Of a DNA stretch of 64,000 nt, positions 50,175 to 60,825 are shown piece by piece (position 1 is the first letter of the stretch; each line of letters opens with the position of its first letter). This DNA is from Mya arenaria. Lineage: Eukaryota; Mollusca; Bivalvia; Myida; Myidae. The stretch is taken from NCBI RefSeq assembly GCF_026914265.1, contig NC_069124.1:90548628-90612627 (forward strand), written 5' to 3'. The position numbers were made by a program, and so were the translations under genes. Under the pieces are notes generated by a model. That model was not told where the DNA came from. It searched no databases and saw nothing but the letters and a program-made list of their open reading frames with translations.

Positions 50175-52607
50175 ATGTGTTATTTGTCTGGCTATTAGTT
50201 TTATCTAAGTGTACACCTACTAACTGTGACAATAACATTGCTTGCCCAGCGCCTCAGAGAGTCCGCCTCACGGAGAGCGCGCTTCGGTCTCCCTGCGATC
50301 AGTACGAGGTGGCGGAAACAACCAGTCCAGTCCCCCGGGGCGGCCAGACTACGGTCCCCCGTAACGATCACGGTAACTATAGAAACACTCGCTCCAGTAG
50401 GGTTGGTGTTGGTGACAGGGGTGTTAGTGGCGGTGGTGGTGACGGGGTGTACACTAGAGGGAGCGGGATAGGAATACTGGGCATAACATGCGGCCCGGAA
50501 GAAGAAATATACGACGACACTGTAGTTCCTAGTGGCCGTACATCCGGTTGGTATTGGTGCTTGTTAATATCGTGCGTCATGTGTTTCTTAACATACGCCC
50601 GTTGTTTGGTATTGCATGAGCGTACTTTTAACACTGTAATATATAGGCAAATGTGCTTTTCTGGTAGAAACGAGGGCTTTCATTCCCTTTTAAAGGCAAT
50701 TTAAAATAAACGCACACTGTTAAACAATTTTCTTCGTGCATTTTTTTTATTTCCGATTCCCTCAAAATCCCGTCAAACTGACTTTTGGATATTAAGCGCA
50801 CAATAGCATTCATATTACAGTGTGTAAACCACGCGCATTAGCAAGCCTAACCAATCAGCAAATCCTACAGAAATTTGTACTCATTCTCCATCCATCGTTT
50901 GTAGACAAGAAGGTGCAGTTTCAACAACAGGAGCAGAGGTCCGTGGACATTCCCTCGACCGGAAGTGTAGGTCGATTGCGCGAACGGCGGCAGAGCGAGC
51001 CTGCCATGTCTGCTCAGAATATCAAGCAGAGACTTGAAGGTACCCGCCGCACGGAAGGGGCTATAGACGTCTAACATAGATTCCCGTATAGCCAACTAAC
51101 ACACATTTTGTTCACCGTAGAAAATAGCCGCTTAGAAATTATCATTGTACATTTGTGTTCCATATGAATGTGAAGCTGTCGGCTCTACATGAACGTGAAC
51201 AAGGTGGTCGTTGAATGTTGATAATTGAGCAACTTTTATTTCTGTCCTCTAAGCATGGTGTGCTGTATGTTGACTTTATACGGGCACATCCCGTATTTTG
51301 ACAATTTTGGCAATTTAATTAGCAACATACGAAAATAATTACAGTACTGTTGAACCCTATTAGTTTCAAGTAGTTTCAAGCTCGAATCAAGGTTGCAGCG
51401 ATGACGTTCCTCGGTTGGTCCTTGCAGCACAGGCATGTGGTTGAGTGTGTCTGTTATCGAGGTCGGATGCATGCACAACTCATAGGACATATTTTATTAC
51501 AATAAAAACTCAACAGAGGAAGTGTTTCATCAGTTGAATATGCGGGATCAATATCCAGACCGTATATCATTTACGCGTAAATGAATATTTCTCAAGTGGC
51601 ATTGAGCTGAGTAATATGCCCTTATGCTTTCGTTTTTAATGTATTGGTCGATGTAAACAGGTAAAATTTAAGTTCGAACATTGCTTTTTACATAGAAACT
51701 AGTACATCCTGCCAAATCTCATATCATCCTTGTATAGAGTGTAATTTTCAGTTATTTATCTTTTGTTGTAGCTTTTTTACCATCTGAGACTGCGACTGCT
51801 TTATACTAATACCGCTTTCTTCCTGATACTACTAACACATGCGTATCTTTTATGATAACTCTTGTCTTGTATATTAATATTCTTTGTATGAATAAGATAA
51901 AATTTTATGTTTATAATGTATGTTTTCGTTAAGAAGCAATCAAAAAACCGATTTGTATATTACTGTTTTTGCTATTCTATGGTTTAACCGCATCAGGACC
52001 CCGTTTCAATAAAATATCTTAATGCTGCTTGATGTTGCTCAGATACACAAGTAAACTTACGGACAGATTCTATGCGATAAACGTCCTTAAGATAGTTTTA
52101 TTGTAACGCTTAACGATCTGCATGGAATTGCAGCCCTGTGACAGTAAACTGCGTTTCAATACGACTGTATATTTATCTTAACAATACTTGGTTGCAATTG
52201 CTATGAAAAGTACATAATGGGGCCATAACTTTTCTAGTTTCATTTGATAATAAGTGACAAGATAACAGAACAGAGCCATCTTTGATAAGAGGGTGCTATA
52301 CCTAGTATGTGTGCTACTATGGTCGCGTTATCCCTAACTTTTGTGCTTTTATGCTGCAGGTCTGAACCCTGAGTTTAAAAACAGGTTGGAGAACATGATC
52401 GGCGTTTCGAAAACGGTGGCCGCGCCACGCACCTCACAGCCGTCCTTCCCGGGGGCCGCCCCACCAGGGGCCGGCTCCAGGGGACGCCCGCTGCCGCCTA
52501 CCCCGAACGGGGAGCCGCATGACCACATCTACGAGGCGCTGCCGGAAAACCATATCCCGCCAGACGAGGTCACGTATTACAACGACTCCGGTCACGGCAG
52601 CATGTGA
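28310..52607 (+). CDS. STAP: STAP-type PH-SH2 adaptor protein, long-tailed, complete (19 exons, 823 aa)
   Basis: Exons: 28310-28405, 30811-30897, 32272-32388, 32602-32658, 34424-34693, 36969-37015, 38382-38531, 38724-38799, 41567-41711, 41919-41939, 42817-42843, 45041-45124, 46337-46438, 47925-48005, 48341-48481, 48727-49191, 50250-50372, 50905-51039 and 52360-52607. The sum is 2,472 bp with all phases matching. A PH domain spans about residues 18-125 ([26 protein letters not shown], and [11 protein letters not shown] with Trp110), then [19 protein letters not shown], which matches the STAP post-PH segment. A linker has [13 protein letters not shown]. The SH2 domain starts at Ser225-Trp226; the phosphotyrosine-binding Arg is Arg254 in TLLRESTT, and it continues through [18 protein letters not shown] to [15 protein letters not shown]. 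The tail of about 480 residues has Grb2-type YVNV and YVNQ, YEAL, YYND and a class I SH3 ligand RPLPPTP. Vertebrate STAP1/2 are cytoplasmic adaptors below tyrosine kinases and cytokine receptors and are much shorter. Least certain: the exon 17 donor at 50373, chosen because it keeps phase 1. Confidence 0.8.
28491..28555. repeat. (ATT)n microsatellite, STAP intron 1
   Basis: About 21 uninterrupted TTA/ATT units 85 bp after the exon 1 donor. The same place in copy 2 (about 60910) has no such run. Confidence 0.95.
28556..30810. other. STAP intron 1, remainder
   Basis: AT-rich intron sequence. The part at 29340-29600 is conserved at the window end in copy 2. No gene or element recognised. Confidence 0.5.
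30898..32060. repeat. Minisatellite, 47-bp unit, about 24 copies, STAP intron 2, starting at the exon 2 splice donor
   Basis: The unit reads AATGTAAGCATGTGTTCGCG, GGGACACAAGTAGGCAACTA, GTAGTTC. The exon 2/intron 2 junction (CAGAAT|GTAAGCATATATTC...) aligns with the unit over its whole length, about 60 % identical beyond an exact 11-bp start. Regular units begin near 30950. Many units keep a donor-like TGTAAGCAT or TGTTAGCAT. Confidence 0.9.
32628..34085. repeat. 54-bp minisatellite made of the STAP exon 4 tail plus its splice donor, about 27 copies
   Basis: The first unit is the 3' part of exon 4 (coding [11 protein letters not shown]) followed by the donor GTAGGTGTATAG. The remaining units repeat ATGGCGCGGATACATTGAGG, GCATTGTAACGGTAGGTGTA, TAGATGTTGAAACA with few substitutions. 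Almost every unit keeps the exon-like sequence and the ACG|GTAGGT donor. The period is 54 bp (32628 to 32682). In the exon frame each unit meets TAG 12 bases after the first donor. The stop-free antisense frames make spurious ORFs of 532 and 495 codons. Confidence 0.97.
34694..36968. other. STAP intron 5
   Basis: Mostly AT-rich and unremarkable. A GC-rich, codon-like stretch at about 36405-36590 and a 27-codon ORF at about 35782-35865 stand out but match nothing I know. Confidence 0.5.
37016..38381. other. STAP intron 6
   Basis: AT-rich intron sequence between the linker exon and the first SH2 exon. No gene or element recognised. Confidence 0.5.
39001..41405. repeat. Minisatellite, 50-bp unit, about 48 copies, STAP intron 8 (inside the SH2-coding region)
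   Basis: The unit contains GACTCGTGTATGTCGACGGC, TTAGAAACGGTATCAGCACA and GTGTGACTCA. The first third (to about 39780) is a homogeneous subfamily with GAGACGGTATCATCACAG; the rest has GAAACGGTATCAGCACAG. Blocks of units are re-duplicated (40050-40320 resembles 40650-40870). Confidence 0.95.
41966..42645. repeat. Minisatellite, about 42-bp unit with 21-24-bp sub-units, STAP intron 10
   Basis: The unit contains TTCAATTACACAGTTGTCTT, TGTCACGTTT and TGTGGACTTGTT. It starts about 26 bp after the 21-bp exon 10. Early units lack the TTCAATTACACA part and repeat only CACGTTTTGCGGACTTGTTT. ORFs of 106-347 codons over it are repeat artefacts. Confidence 0.95.
42844..45040. other. STAP intron 11
   Basis: AT-rich. 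A stretch at 43420-43450 (GAGTTCGACCCCAGGCGCGA) resembles the B-box end of a tRNA-derived SINE fragment but is too short to call. Nothing else recognised. Confidence 0.4.
45549..45830. repeat. Probable dispersed repeat, STAP intron 12
   Basis: A non-coding block beginning AAGGGATTAGACACCAGATG with GCCCGACACGCTGTCTCAGC and GGCTCGGTGCCTACG. It looks like a short interspersed element known to me from bivalve DNA. The family name and exact ends are not known. Confidence 0.4.
46556..47183. repeat. Minisatellite, 20-bp unit, about 30 copies, STAP intron 13
   Basis: Unit CGCCATATGCACAACATTCC, with a 27-bp variant that adds ACACAAT (46870-47130). No frame on either strand has a stop, so ORFs of 98-249 codons appear in many frames; none is a gene. 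Confidence 0.97.
47353..47529. repeat. Minisatellite, 35-bp unit, 5 copies, STAP intron 13
   Basis: Repeats of CCTCTGATATACCTGCGTTA followed by GTTATTCTTGTATTG. Confidence 0.95.
49390..49740. repeat. Probable dispersed repeat, STAP intron 16
   Basis: A block starting GGAAGGAACATATAGACGTC, then CGTCCGTCCGCTCGTCCGTC, with TTGTCCGAAAAGTAGCTTCA and GATTGAAATGAAACTTATTT. It has the look of an old high-copy molluscan repeat. Boundaries approximate. Confidence 0.45.
50083..50170. repeat. (TA)n microsatellite, about 88 bp, STAP intron 16
   Basis: An uninterrupted AT dinucleotide run, about 80 bp upstream of the exon 17 acceptor at 50249. Confidence 0.97.
51040..52359. other. STAP intron 18
   Basis: AT-rich final intron of 1.3 kb. 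No gene or element recognised. Confidence 0.5.
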
Positions 52608-52762
52608 GCCCACGTGACACAGACTGACTGACTGGTAGACGTCACGTTTAAACCACAACGCAGAAAGCATTTTACAGAGTACTATTACAGACAGTCGCTC
52701 ACTAAAACAGTAGACAGTAGCACATCTTACATTAATACTGAACAAGAGGAAAAACACTAAAC

Positions 52763-52768
52763 AATAAA
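52763..52768 (+). promoter_or_regulatory. Candidate polyadenylation signal of STAP
   Basis: AATAAA 156 bp after the stop codon at 52605-52607. Later AATAAA or ATTAAA motifs also exist, so the true end is uncertain. Confidence 0.45.
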
Positions 52769-53929
52769 GGAAAAAAACGTGTTTTACAAAATCATGAAAT
52801 CATGACCATTGCAGTGGCAGAACACACAGTTTTCAAACAAATGTTCTGTTATGTGTGCCTTGTGAAGAAAGAGCTGTTGTTGTATTTCATTTTGTTGGAA
52901 GAATTGTCATATACTGTTCAGAAAATGCCATTAGTTTGTAACGCTTTTTAAATTTCATGTCATTCCGAACCTTCATAATTTCTCATAGTGTGTTTCTAAA
53001 ACATTCTCTGCTGTTTTATTACTGTCATTTCTTACCTCTACCAGCAGCTTTCGTCATCCAACTTGTACGGATAGCAACTTATGTCTTCAAGCCTAATGCA
53101 TTTATGTATGGGTGTCACATTTTAAGGGGTTTATAAAACCGTATGTGATATATTGTTGTATCTAGCTAATTCATTCCATGTTTCATTTACAGTATTCAGA
53201 TTTCAATATACACATATTATTTTTTCATTAAAAACAGAAAAGTGTCCGTCCTTTCTTTGCGGCATTTGAAACGATTTGAAACATGTACGAGATCTTCAAG
53301 GAAGGTAGTCTGATTTTAACATTTTGCAAATATGTGGAAAGAAATGGACGATCTAAATTATAAGAGTTGCTACATGTATTTTACTATGTAACTATGAAAC
53401 CAAAGATTATATCAAAGTGTGCACTTAAAGGGGATATTCATTATCGGACAATGGTTCCATTGTGAATGGGGATAATTCAGATGAGACATTTCCAATGTGA
53501 ATAAAGATCAGGCGAACGGTTTAGCGACTTTCCAGTGGCATTTTATCGGCGGCGGTGCATACAGTATAATCACAAACTAGATACGCCGCAATGCGACGAA
53601 ACCATGTTTTGAATTTGTGCAATGAGGAAACTAACAAAGTCTTGTGTATCCAAATACAAGCATTGACCTTAACCTTTTTTCTACCAGCCCCAAAAGCTTT
53701 CTTCATTTTGCTAAATTTCAAATGCTATCACACAGCTATTTTCCTGTCAACATACCGAAATCTAATCCAGGGTATGTTTCAAATGAGCCTCCCTTATACT
53801 TAGTTTCATATGTCAACATGCTATTAGTTTATGCTTTTGGGTGAAATTTGTTATTTACACTGCTGCCACTTCATTGAAACATACATTTCGATAACATTTT
53901 CCCCACCAATCTCTTACAGAGTTTTGTTC
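52769..53929. other. Downstream flank of STAP
   Basis: AT-rich sequence with no recognised gene. It may include part of a long 3' UTR. Confidence 0.45.
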
Positions 53930-54062
53930 CCGTGAATGAAAGTTGCCCCGTGTTGCGGAATGAATGTTGCCCCGTGTTGCGGAAAGAATGTTGCCCCGTG
54001 TTGCGGAATGAATGTTGCCCCGTGTTGCGGAATGAAAGTTGCCCGTGTTGCGGAATGAATGC
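53930..54062. repeat. Minisatellite, 24-bp unit, about 5 copies
   Basis: Repeats of GAATGTTGCCCCGTGTTGCG plus GAAT, about 200 bp before the segmental-duplication junction at 54270. Confidence 0.9.
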
Positions 54063-54269
54063 TGCGTAGCGTTCACTATGCATGGTTGTAAATGTGTGGA
54101 ATGAAGTCAACAAAATGTCATCATTACGTTGTGTTTTCCCCGTGATTTTCAAATTTACGCCTAATGTATTGGCATTATTTCACTTTCAGTATAACAACAG
54201 TAGGAATTTGTAGAATTTCGGTATATCATTTAAATTGTATTGCACTCGTAATCACAGAAAAGATCACCA

Positions 54270-54345
54270 CGCATTGCCTTCCGCCAACTCCTGCAACACG
54301 GCCTGCAGTTGACTCCCTTCTGGCCTACCGGACATGGGTGCCATT
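54270..54345 (-). pseudogene. Relic of the EF-hand gene first exon
   Basis: The first about 75 bp of the EF-hand coding exon, including the start context (ATGTCCGGTAGGCCAGAAGG on the minus strand, coding MSGRPE...). It stops at the duplication junction with no following EF-hand exons, so it is a truncated by-product of the tandem duplication. Confidence 0.8.
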
Positions 54346-54717
54346 TGCTGTAACAATAGTTAATGACACGAATAAGTATATATTTTTACAATAAGCAATT
54401 AAACGATGAACTTTGATTTGATAAGCAGTGTTATCCAAGATGATATTTTACACATTTAGTGAAACAAAACATGCATGGGTCAATCCGCCAGTAAGTACAA
54501 TATATTAATATAAACAAACCCAGTCATACATAATTGGCACGAGTTATTAACTCTAACTCTACTCATACTGTAGTTGTTGTCATCTTTTGTAGAGAGGCAT
54601 GTGTTTTCTGTAGACGGTAATCCGTGTTGACATGGTTGTTGGAGCTTTTCGGTCTCATGACGGCCCTGCCACCATTCTAGCATCGAAGGTTACTGTCCAC
54701 TCTTTGAAGGAAAAATT

Positions 54718-54990
54718 GTTTCCCCGCCAGCAGCAACCAATAAAGTTAACAAAGCGTTTGACCAGACTGATTCGACCGAGAATGTACAAGCTTTCCTTTT
54801 TCTCTCTCCTCGATTATGTATATTGTTACCCTTTTACCATTCTTTCAGTCTGTTTGCTTCGGCTTTTTCCACGCCAGCAGCAACCAATGAAGTTAACAAA
54901 GCGTTTGACCAGACTGATTCGACCGAGAATGTACGAGCTTTCCTTTTTCTCTCCCCTCGAATATTCTTTCAGTCTGTTTGCTTCGGCTTC
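54718..54990. repeat. About 143-bp tandem duplication inside copy 2
   Basis: The block with GCCAGCAGCAACCAAT, CGTTTGACCAGACTGATTCG and TTCTTTCAGTCTGTTTGCTT occurs twice here but once in copy 1 (about 23775-23920), so it arose after the segmental duplication. Confidence 0.9.
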
Positions 54991-55279
54991 AAACCTCGTC
55001 AACTGCTTCATTTTTGTTGTTCAATATTTTCTTGCGATGCGATGGTCGGTAAGTCCATAATGCAGCAAATCGTACATATTGGCCCATGGAAGAAATGTAC
55101 TATTGAAACTCGCAACAATACCCATCATTGCTCAATATCTCAGTATTTGAATTCAAACCCTCACAATAGATTAGTATTACTAACGCATTTATTCACGCCA
55201 GGCGATCTGATGTATTTATTAACTGGTCGTATATAACTTATTCGTTCGGGTGATATTGAAACTTATCCTTGTCCACAAA

Positions 55280-57800
55280 ATGATAAAGATGAGTGTCTTT
55301 CCTTTTTACACCAAAAGATTTGAGGCATTAGAAATAAATTAGAATTTCTTAGATCACGATGTTTTATGCTTCACAGAGACAAAGTTAGATAATAATATCT
55401 CAGACGATTATTTGAAAATAGAAGGTTATACCTATATGTTAAGAAAAGATTTTACCAACATTCAAGTGGCTTCCTAGTTTATGTAACACCGCACTTGCGC
55501 CCTAAGATTTAGAGAGATTATTTCCGGAATCGCTATGAATTGAGAGCAATGACTGGAACACGTGTTACTTTCTTTTCCCTATTTATAGGCCACCTCATTA
55601 TACAATAGATTTCTCGGACAAACTCAATGTCTGTTAAGGAAAGGCGTTATAATAATTATAATGATAAAATTATCATAGTTGGAGACATTAATGAAGATCA
55701 ATAAAACATATACAATCACAAATTTTGAGATGTTTTATCATTAAATAACATGACAAACTGCATTAACGAACCGACCTGAATCAACGCACGTGCTCAAACA
55801 TTATTCCAATAGGCATTACAAACAATATTACTGATCTTGATTCAGGTGACTTTAAAACAAATTCGGATGTAAGTGACCATTATGGCACTAACATATTTAC
55901 AAAAATCACCTTACCACATTCATTGCCTTATAAGCGGAAACTATGGATATATAATAGAGGGGATTTTGATAAATTGAATGAATAATTAGAATTACGGATT
56001 GGTTATTTATCAACAACGAAAATATTGACAACTCGTGTTAAATCTTTTCACATGAAATTATCCAACTTTGTACAAATGTATACCATTCGAATTTGGAACT
56101 ATAAGACCAAATGATAAATCATGGTACAACACAGATATCAACACAGATATTCGACGTACAAGTCGCCAACGTGATAGACATAAACAAAAGGCATTGCTTT
56201 CATATAACACAATCTGATTGGAAAACATATATAAACACTTAAGGAACAAATTCAATAATATGAAAAAATATGCTAAGCAAACGTTTAATGGTAGCATTGA
56301 AACATCTTTAAATGACTTAAGCACAATAGATCCTAAGAAGAATGGGAAAACTGTGAAACGTTTAGTTAAAACAACTCGCAACAAACATGTCATTCATCTT
56401 TTGAAAACAGCGAATGGAAATGTTGCTACTTCTGATGAAGAAAAGGCAAATTCGCTTAACGACTTCTTCGTTTCAATATCAAATATTGGCCATTTAAATG
56501 TCATTTTCGTTTGCTTATAAATCACACTTACGGTTATCTAACTTTGTAATTACAGAACAGGATGTAACTGTTGTTTTAGAAAACCTTAATGTTAACAAAG
56601 CTATTGGCCAAGACGGAATTAGCCCCAGAATGATGAAAGCAAAATCAAAAACGCTATGCCACCCGCTGAGTTTATTATTCAACAAGTCTTTGATAGAAAG
56701 AAAATATCCCGAGTATTGAAAAACTATTAATGTAATGCCTCTTTTTAAAAAGGGTGTACCGAACGAACCTTCAAACTATAGACCGATCTCCACAATAAGC
56801 TGTGTTGGTAAAGTCATGAAAATAAATATTTTTAAAAATATTTATAACCATCTTAATGGTAATGACGTAATATTTAAAAAGCAATCTAGCTTTTTACCAG
56901 GTCATTCGACTCATTATCAGCTAGTTGACATTTATAACCAAATTTGTAAAGCATTTGATGACAAAAATCCACATATATTGTATTTTGCGACATATCCAAG
57001 GCATTTGATAGAGTATGGCACAAAGGTCTCATTTTCAAACTAAAGCAATATGGTATAAATGGAAATTTATTGGATTGGCTAACTGATTGCTTAAAAGGCC
57101 GAAGTAAAAAAGTTTTTGTAAAATAATCTTTTTCAGAATCAAGAATATTAGGAGGTGGTGTCCCTCAAGGATCCGTGTTAGGGCCTCTACTTTTTATCTA
57201 TGTAAATGACATAGCGATTCTGTACTAAGTATAACTCATCTTTTCGAAGAGGACAGTTCTTTAGCTGTTTCCTCACATAACGTAAATATGATATAATACA
57301 CAATAAACCACGATCTAAATTTAATCTTAGCATGGTCTAAACAATGGTTGGTTAACTTAAAATCCGCTAAAACAGAAGCTATGTTTCTGACCTATTGTCA
57401 AAGAAATGGTCCAAACTTCTTTTGGATAACACCGTTGTTCCATTTTTAACACCACAAGCATCTCAGTTTAACACTCAGTTATGATGGATCTTGGTACAAA
57501 CATATCACATATATCATCGCAACAATGAAAATGATGAAATTTAAACTACACAGAAAAACACTTGACCACATATTCTTGTCATATCTCCGTCTGCATCTAG
57601 AATACAAATCACTTCTTTGGGATAATTGTACCAAATACGAAAAAGAAACACTTGACAAAATTCAACATGAGGCAGCTCCCATAGTTATAGAAGAACTCAA
57701 ATTTATGCACAGTCAATAATTCCATTCGCCTTAAGGAAGTGGAACGATCTTGACAACTCCATAAAAAATCAGTATCATTGCCCGCGTTTAAAGGTAAAAT
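55280..57800 (+). mobile_element. LINE (non-LTR retrotransposon) with endonuclease and reverse transcriptase, heavily decayed
   Basis: Plus-strand pieces in order: AP-endonuclease remnants near 55330-55600 (CFTETKLDNNISDDYLKIEG in one frame); a linker at 56218-56510; and reverse transcriptase at 56530-57240 with QDGISPRMMK, PLFKKGVPNEPSNYRPISTI, FLPGHSTHYQLVDIYNQICK, AFD and GGGVPQGSVLGPLLFIYVND. The catalytic (Y/F)ADD motif is not intact. C-terminal remnants lie near 57525-57719. Several frameshifts and stops (for example TGA at 56716-56718 inside the RT) make it inactive. Bivalve Jockey/CR1-type LINEs have this motif set. It ends near a trinucleotide microsatellite. Confidence 0.85.
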
Positions 57801-57825
57801 GAAATCTATATATAGGATGATGTTG

Positions 57826-57876
57826 TTATGCTGCTGCTGCTGCTGCTGCTTTTGTTGTTGTTGATGATGTTGTTGT

Positions 57877-57944
<68 letters not shown>

Positions 57945-57975
57945 GTGATGATGAATATGATGGTGATGATGATGA
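57826..57975. repeat. Compound CTG/TTG/GAT microsatellite
   Basis: Runs of CTG, TTG and then GAT (ATG) trinucleotides, just after the LINE. It gives poly-Leu/Met or poly-His/Gln ORFs that are not genes. Confidence 0.95.
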
Positions 57976-58039
57976 CGCACGTTAGCCCAGATGCTTTGGG
58001 TCGATCTCTGTGGATAAACTGGCTGTCAAATACCACAGC

Positions 58040-58960
58040 AACAGGACCGCATTGACGCAGAGCTGGTGTTTCGAAGACTGGGTTTAGTCACTTGACCTTA
58101 AAAAAATGAGGGCTGCGAAGAAACACATCCTCCTCTTTGTGGACAACGCACCCTCTCACCCTGACATCACCCTGAGAAAAGTAAAGCTGTTGTTCTTTCC
58201 TAAGAATTGCACTTCAGTTGCAGCCAATGGACGCAAGCATTATTCAGACATTGATCTTCAGGGTATTGAACATCCTACAGGCCATATATTGGATCAACTC
58301 ATCCTGGAACGATATGAATGCAAACACCATCCAGAAGCATTTTAGGAAAGTGTGGGTTTGGGGACAATATATTATCTAGTGCCAGTGACCATATGGAAAG
58401 TAACCAGGAAAGTGATGATGTTGACGAGGATGATGACACACTGGCTGTGTTGAGGTTATCGCGGGACCTGTTCAGTCAGGACCTTAGCACCCTTGCTGAC
58501 ATTGGCAGCAATGGTCGTACGTGCGACAACACCATGACAGACTGGGACCGCCCTGCTTTCGACATTCCTACTGAGATGAAGAACTCTGTCGAGACTACCA
58601 GCAACAAGGATGATGACGATAAAGATGATGAGTGTGTCAGTTGAAAGAAAGTGGTTTCATTAATTGAAGTGAGTGATTGCATGGACACTATTGTAACTTT
58701 TGCTCTACAACACTTGCAGAGTAACTTGCTTGACATGTTAATGTTGGTACAGGTTTTGTTCATGCACTTAAGAACAGAGACTTATGTAAAGCAAATGAAA
58801 ATGACTGATTACTTTACAAAGTGAACTTCTTAATGTACAAGTTGTGTGGACTGAGTTTTGATTTTTTTGTTTATGCTATATATAAACATTTATCTACTGC
58901 ATTATATTTATAATTTTGCAATAAAGTTCTTATATCTTCATTTGTATTTAAACTTCTTTA
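58040..58960 (+). mobile_element. pogo/Tigger-type DNA transposon fragment (DDE transposase C-terminal part)
   Basis: 58106-58215 encodes MRAAKKHILLFVDNAPSHPD and KVKLLFFPKNCTSVA, the second Asp (DNAPSH) block of DDE_1 transposases such as TIGD proteins. Frameshifts follow near 58225 and 58345. 58340-58644 then gives an acidic tail ending CDNTMTDWDRPAFDI, typical of TIGD-like C-termini. The N-terminal DNA-binding half is absent and no terminal repeats were found, so this is a truncated copy. Confidence 0.75.
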
Positions 58961-59179
58961 ATGAGAATGGTATTGATGGTGGTGTGAGGTGGTGAGTAAG
59001 ATACATAATCGACCTCTGTTTAAACAAAACTTAAGTGGCGGAAATGTCCAATCTGGATTAAATGGCCTATGTCTTAAGCAGCCACTTTGACCTTTTCCCA
59101 AAGGTGGCTTCTTACTACAAGTTTGACTGTATTTCGAAATGTGGCAATCAATTGTGAATAGATATGTATAATGCGTCGA

Positions 59180-60729
59180 AACAAATAAATACCTGGTCTA
59201 GTTACATAAAATGTCAGAGAATATGTCGAGTGTTCATGAATGGCCATATCGGACTTAAGAAAACGTTCGAACTGTTTTCAAATATCATTGATAATCACGA
59301 GCTTTATTCGTAAAGCACCAAGGGCTCAACACGTCAGCATCGACTGGCCGACGGGAGACCTGCATGATTGAACCATCCTGACTTCCTCCCTGTATTGACC
59401 TAGCAGACTCTTCTTTGCGAGTTTCGTTCTTCAAGGACGAAGCTCGAATGGAATAGTCACGTTCAACATCGATCTCCAAAGTCTCAAGTCACTTTTCGTG
59501 ATTTACCATATCATTTACACGTCATTGTGTCATGATTGCACTACTTTTATGACTGTATATTATAGCAGGACACTTTGACGAACTTTACTTCTGTAAGTTA
59601 ATAATTATCAGCTAATATTTGACTTTTTTGAGCCGTACAAATATTTTTATGTTGTCTCGTTGTTTCTGATAAACATTTTTTCTGATTGACTTCACCTCTG
59701 AGACTTTGTCATTTGTTATCATTATGTTGTTTTTTCACATGATCATTTTGCTTAGAACCTAGGGAATGGTATCTGAATAATATTATTTGCCTGTAAATGT
59801 ACTTTATATCTCTCGTTATCGATCTTGCTGGTTGATTCATGGAAAGGATGGGGGAACCACCTTGGCACCAATTCTGTTTGCGGTCACCGAGCCGTGTAGT
59901 CTTGGATCAAAGGTTTTATCTACACCAGCCGTTGTGAGAGTTTAACCAAGGGTAAAATGTCGGGTATTTTCGGATAATTCAACTGAATCGTTCTAAACTT
60001 CCGCGTTTCATTTTACTTCATTTTTTGTTAAGACATCATCGGATTTGAGTTTCATCATGAATAATCTCATAAATGGATAAGGCTATATTATTTTGATAAT
60101 AAAGGGGTTATGGTTTGTTTTAGGTACGTTCAATTATGATTTCTTCCATTTACGTAAATGCTGTTTTGTATTCGTTGTTATTTGTCTTGCTGTTGTTGCT
60201 GCTGTTGTTGTTGTTGTTACTGTTGTTGTTTATGTATATTATTGTTTTGTCATTTACACATATAGTTCACGGTCGTTTGTTGTTTTGAGCAATTTTGACG
60301 TTCATGATGGTCTGATTTTATATGATTAGTAATCTTATTTATACTTAAACAGTGCACAATTCATCCGAACTTTCAGTTGTTGACGTAAGACTGTTGTAAA
60401 ATGTTTACTACTTTTATGAAGTTAATGACAATAATATGTAATACAAACGATAAGGAATTATAATCTCTTTCCTTACCTATACCATATTAAAAGTTGAAAC
60501 ACATATTGAAATAGTCTTTGAAAACTATGTAAATTTCATCTTGTCAATTAATTGTATTCAAGGATAGAGATGTCACCCAGAGTCTCGGCATGTGAGTAGG
60601 TGTCCTTGGCCGAAAGAAAGTTGCTGCGGAACGTGCATTTATACTGACGAGCAATATAAACATAACACCACAAGGTTTTGAAAGGAGCAACAATAAAACA
60701 GAAGTACTGTCAGCAGTTTTTGAATAACG
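59180..60729 (+). promoter_or_regulatory. Upstream region of STAP copy 2
   Basis: Homologous to 26740-28309, with matching blocks such as AACGTTCGAACTGTT and GTTGTTGACGT and the AATAACG before the ATG. The candidate TATA region (59560), donor-like GTAAGTTAAT (about 59595) and GTGAGTAG (60591) are retained, which suggests a working promoter. No transcript evidence is available from sequence alone. Confidence 0.4.
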
Positions 60730-60825
60730 ATGTCGATAAAATCTGGTGTGCCGAGGGGGACACTGGTGGAGAGACGGAGACAGCCGTTATGTGAGGGTTG
60801 GGTGGAACACAGGGCACACACTAAG
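60730..60825 (+). CDS. STAP: First coding exon of a second STAP-like gene (partial; rest beyond the window)
   Basis: ATG to an intact donor (AAG|GTTAGT): 96 bp, 32 codons, phase 0, exactly the length of exon 1 of the first copy. Nine of 96 bases differ from copy 1. Three changes are silent and six change residues (S8P, S9R, A10G, F20L, K28R, Q32K). The PH-domain start CEGWVEH is kept. Homology continues into the intron to the window end, so the remaining exons are expected downstream. Confidence 0.75.

Larger units (their letters stand above)
22838..54269 (+). repeat. Segmental duplication, copy 1 (about 31.4 kb)
   Basis: Sequence from about 22838 (inside the first EF-hand exon) through at least 29600 reappears in the same order and orientation from about 54270 to the window end. 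Anchors: EF-hand exon 22838-22901/54270-54345, GATAAGCAGTGTTATCCA at 23092/54420, AATAAGTCCATAATGCAG-like 23990/55052, GATAATCACGAGCTTTAT at 26876/59290, first STAP exon 28310/60730, and intron 1 sequence 29340-29600/63740-64000. Copy 1 would end where copy 2 begins, giving a head-to-tail tandem arrangement. Confidence 0.85.

Noticed and set aside
50373-50704. Continuation of STAP exon 17 into a longer ORF to 50704
   Set aside because: The extension would need a stop inside the tail and breaks the phase 1 join to exon 18; the donor at 50373 fits all neighbours. An alternative 3' end cannot be fully excluded.
54632-55236. Overlapping ORFs of 137 and 142 codons in copy 2
   Set aside because: They run over the internal 143-bp duplication; the single-copy counterpart in copy 1 is not open in these frames.
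57609-58055. Poly-His/Gln and poly-Leu/Met ORFs
   Set aside because: Trinucleotide microsatellite translated in different frames.
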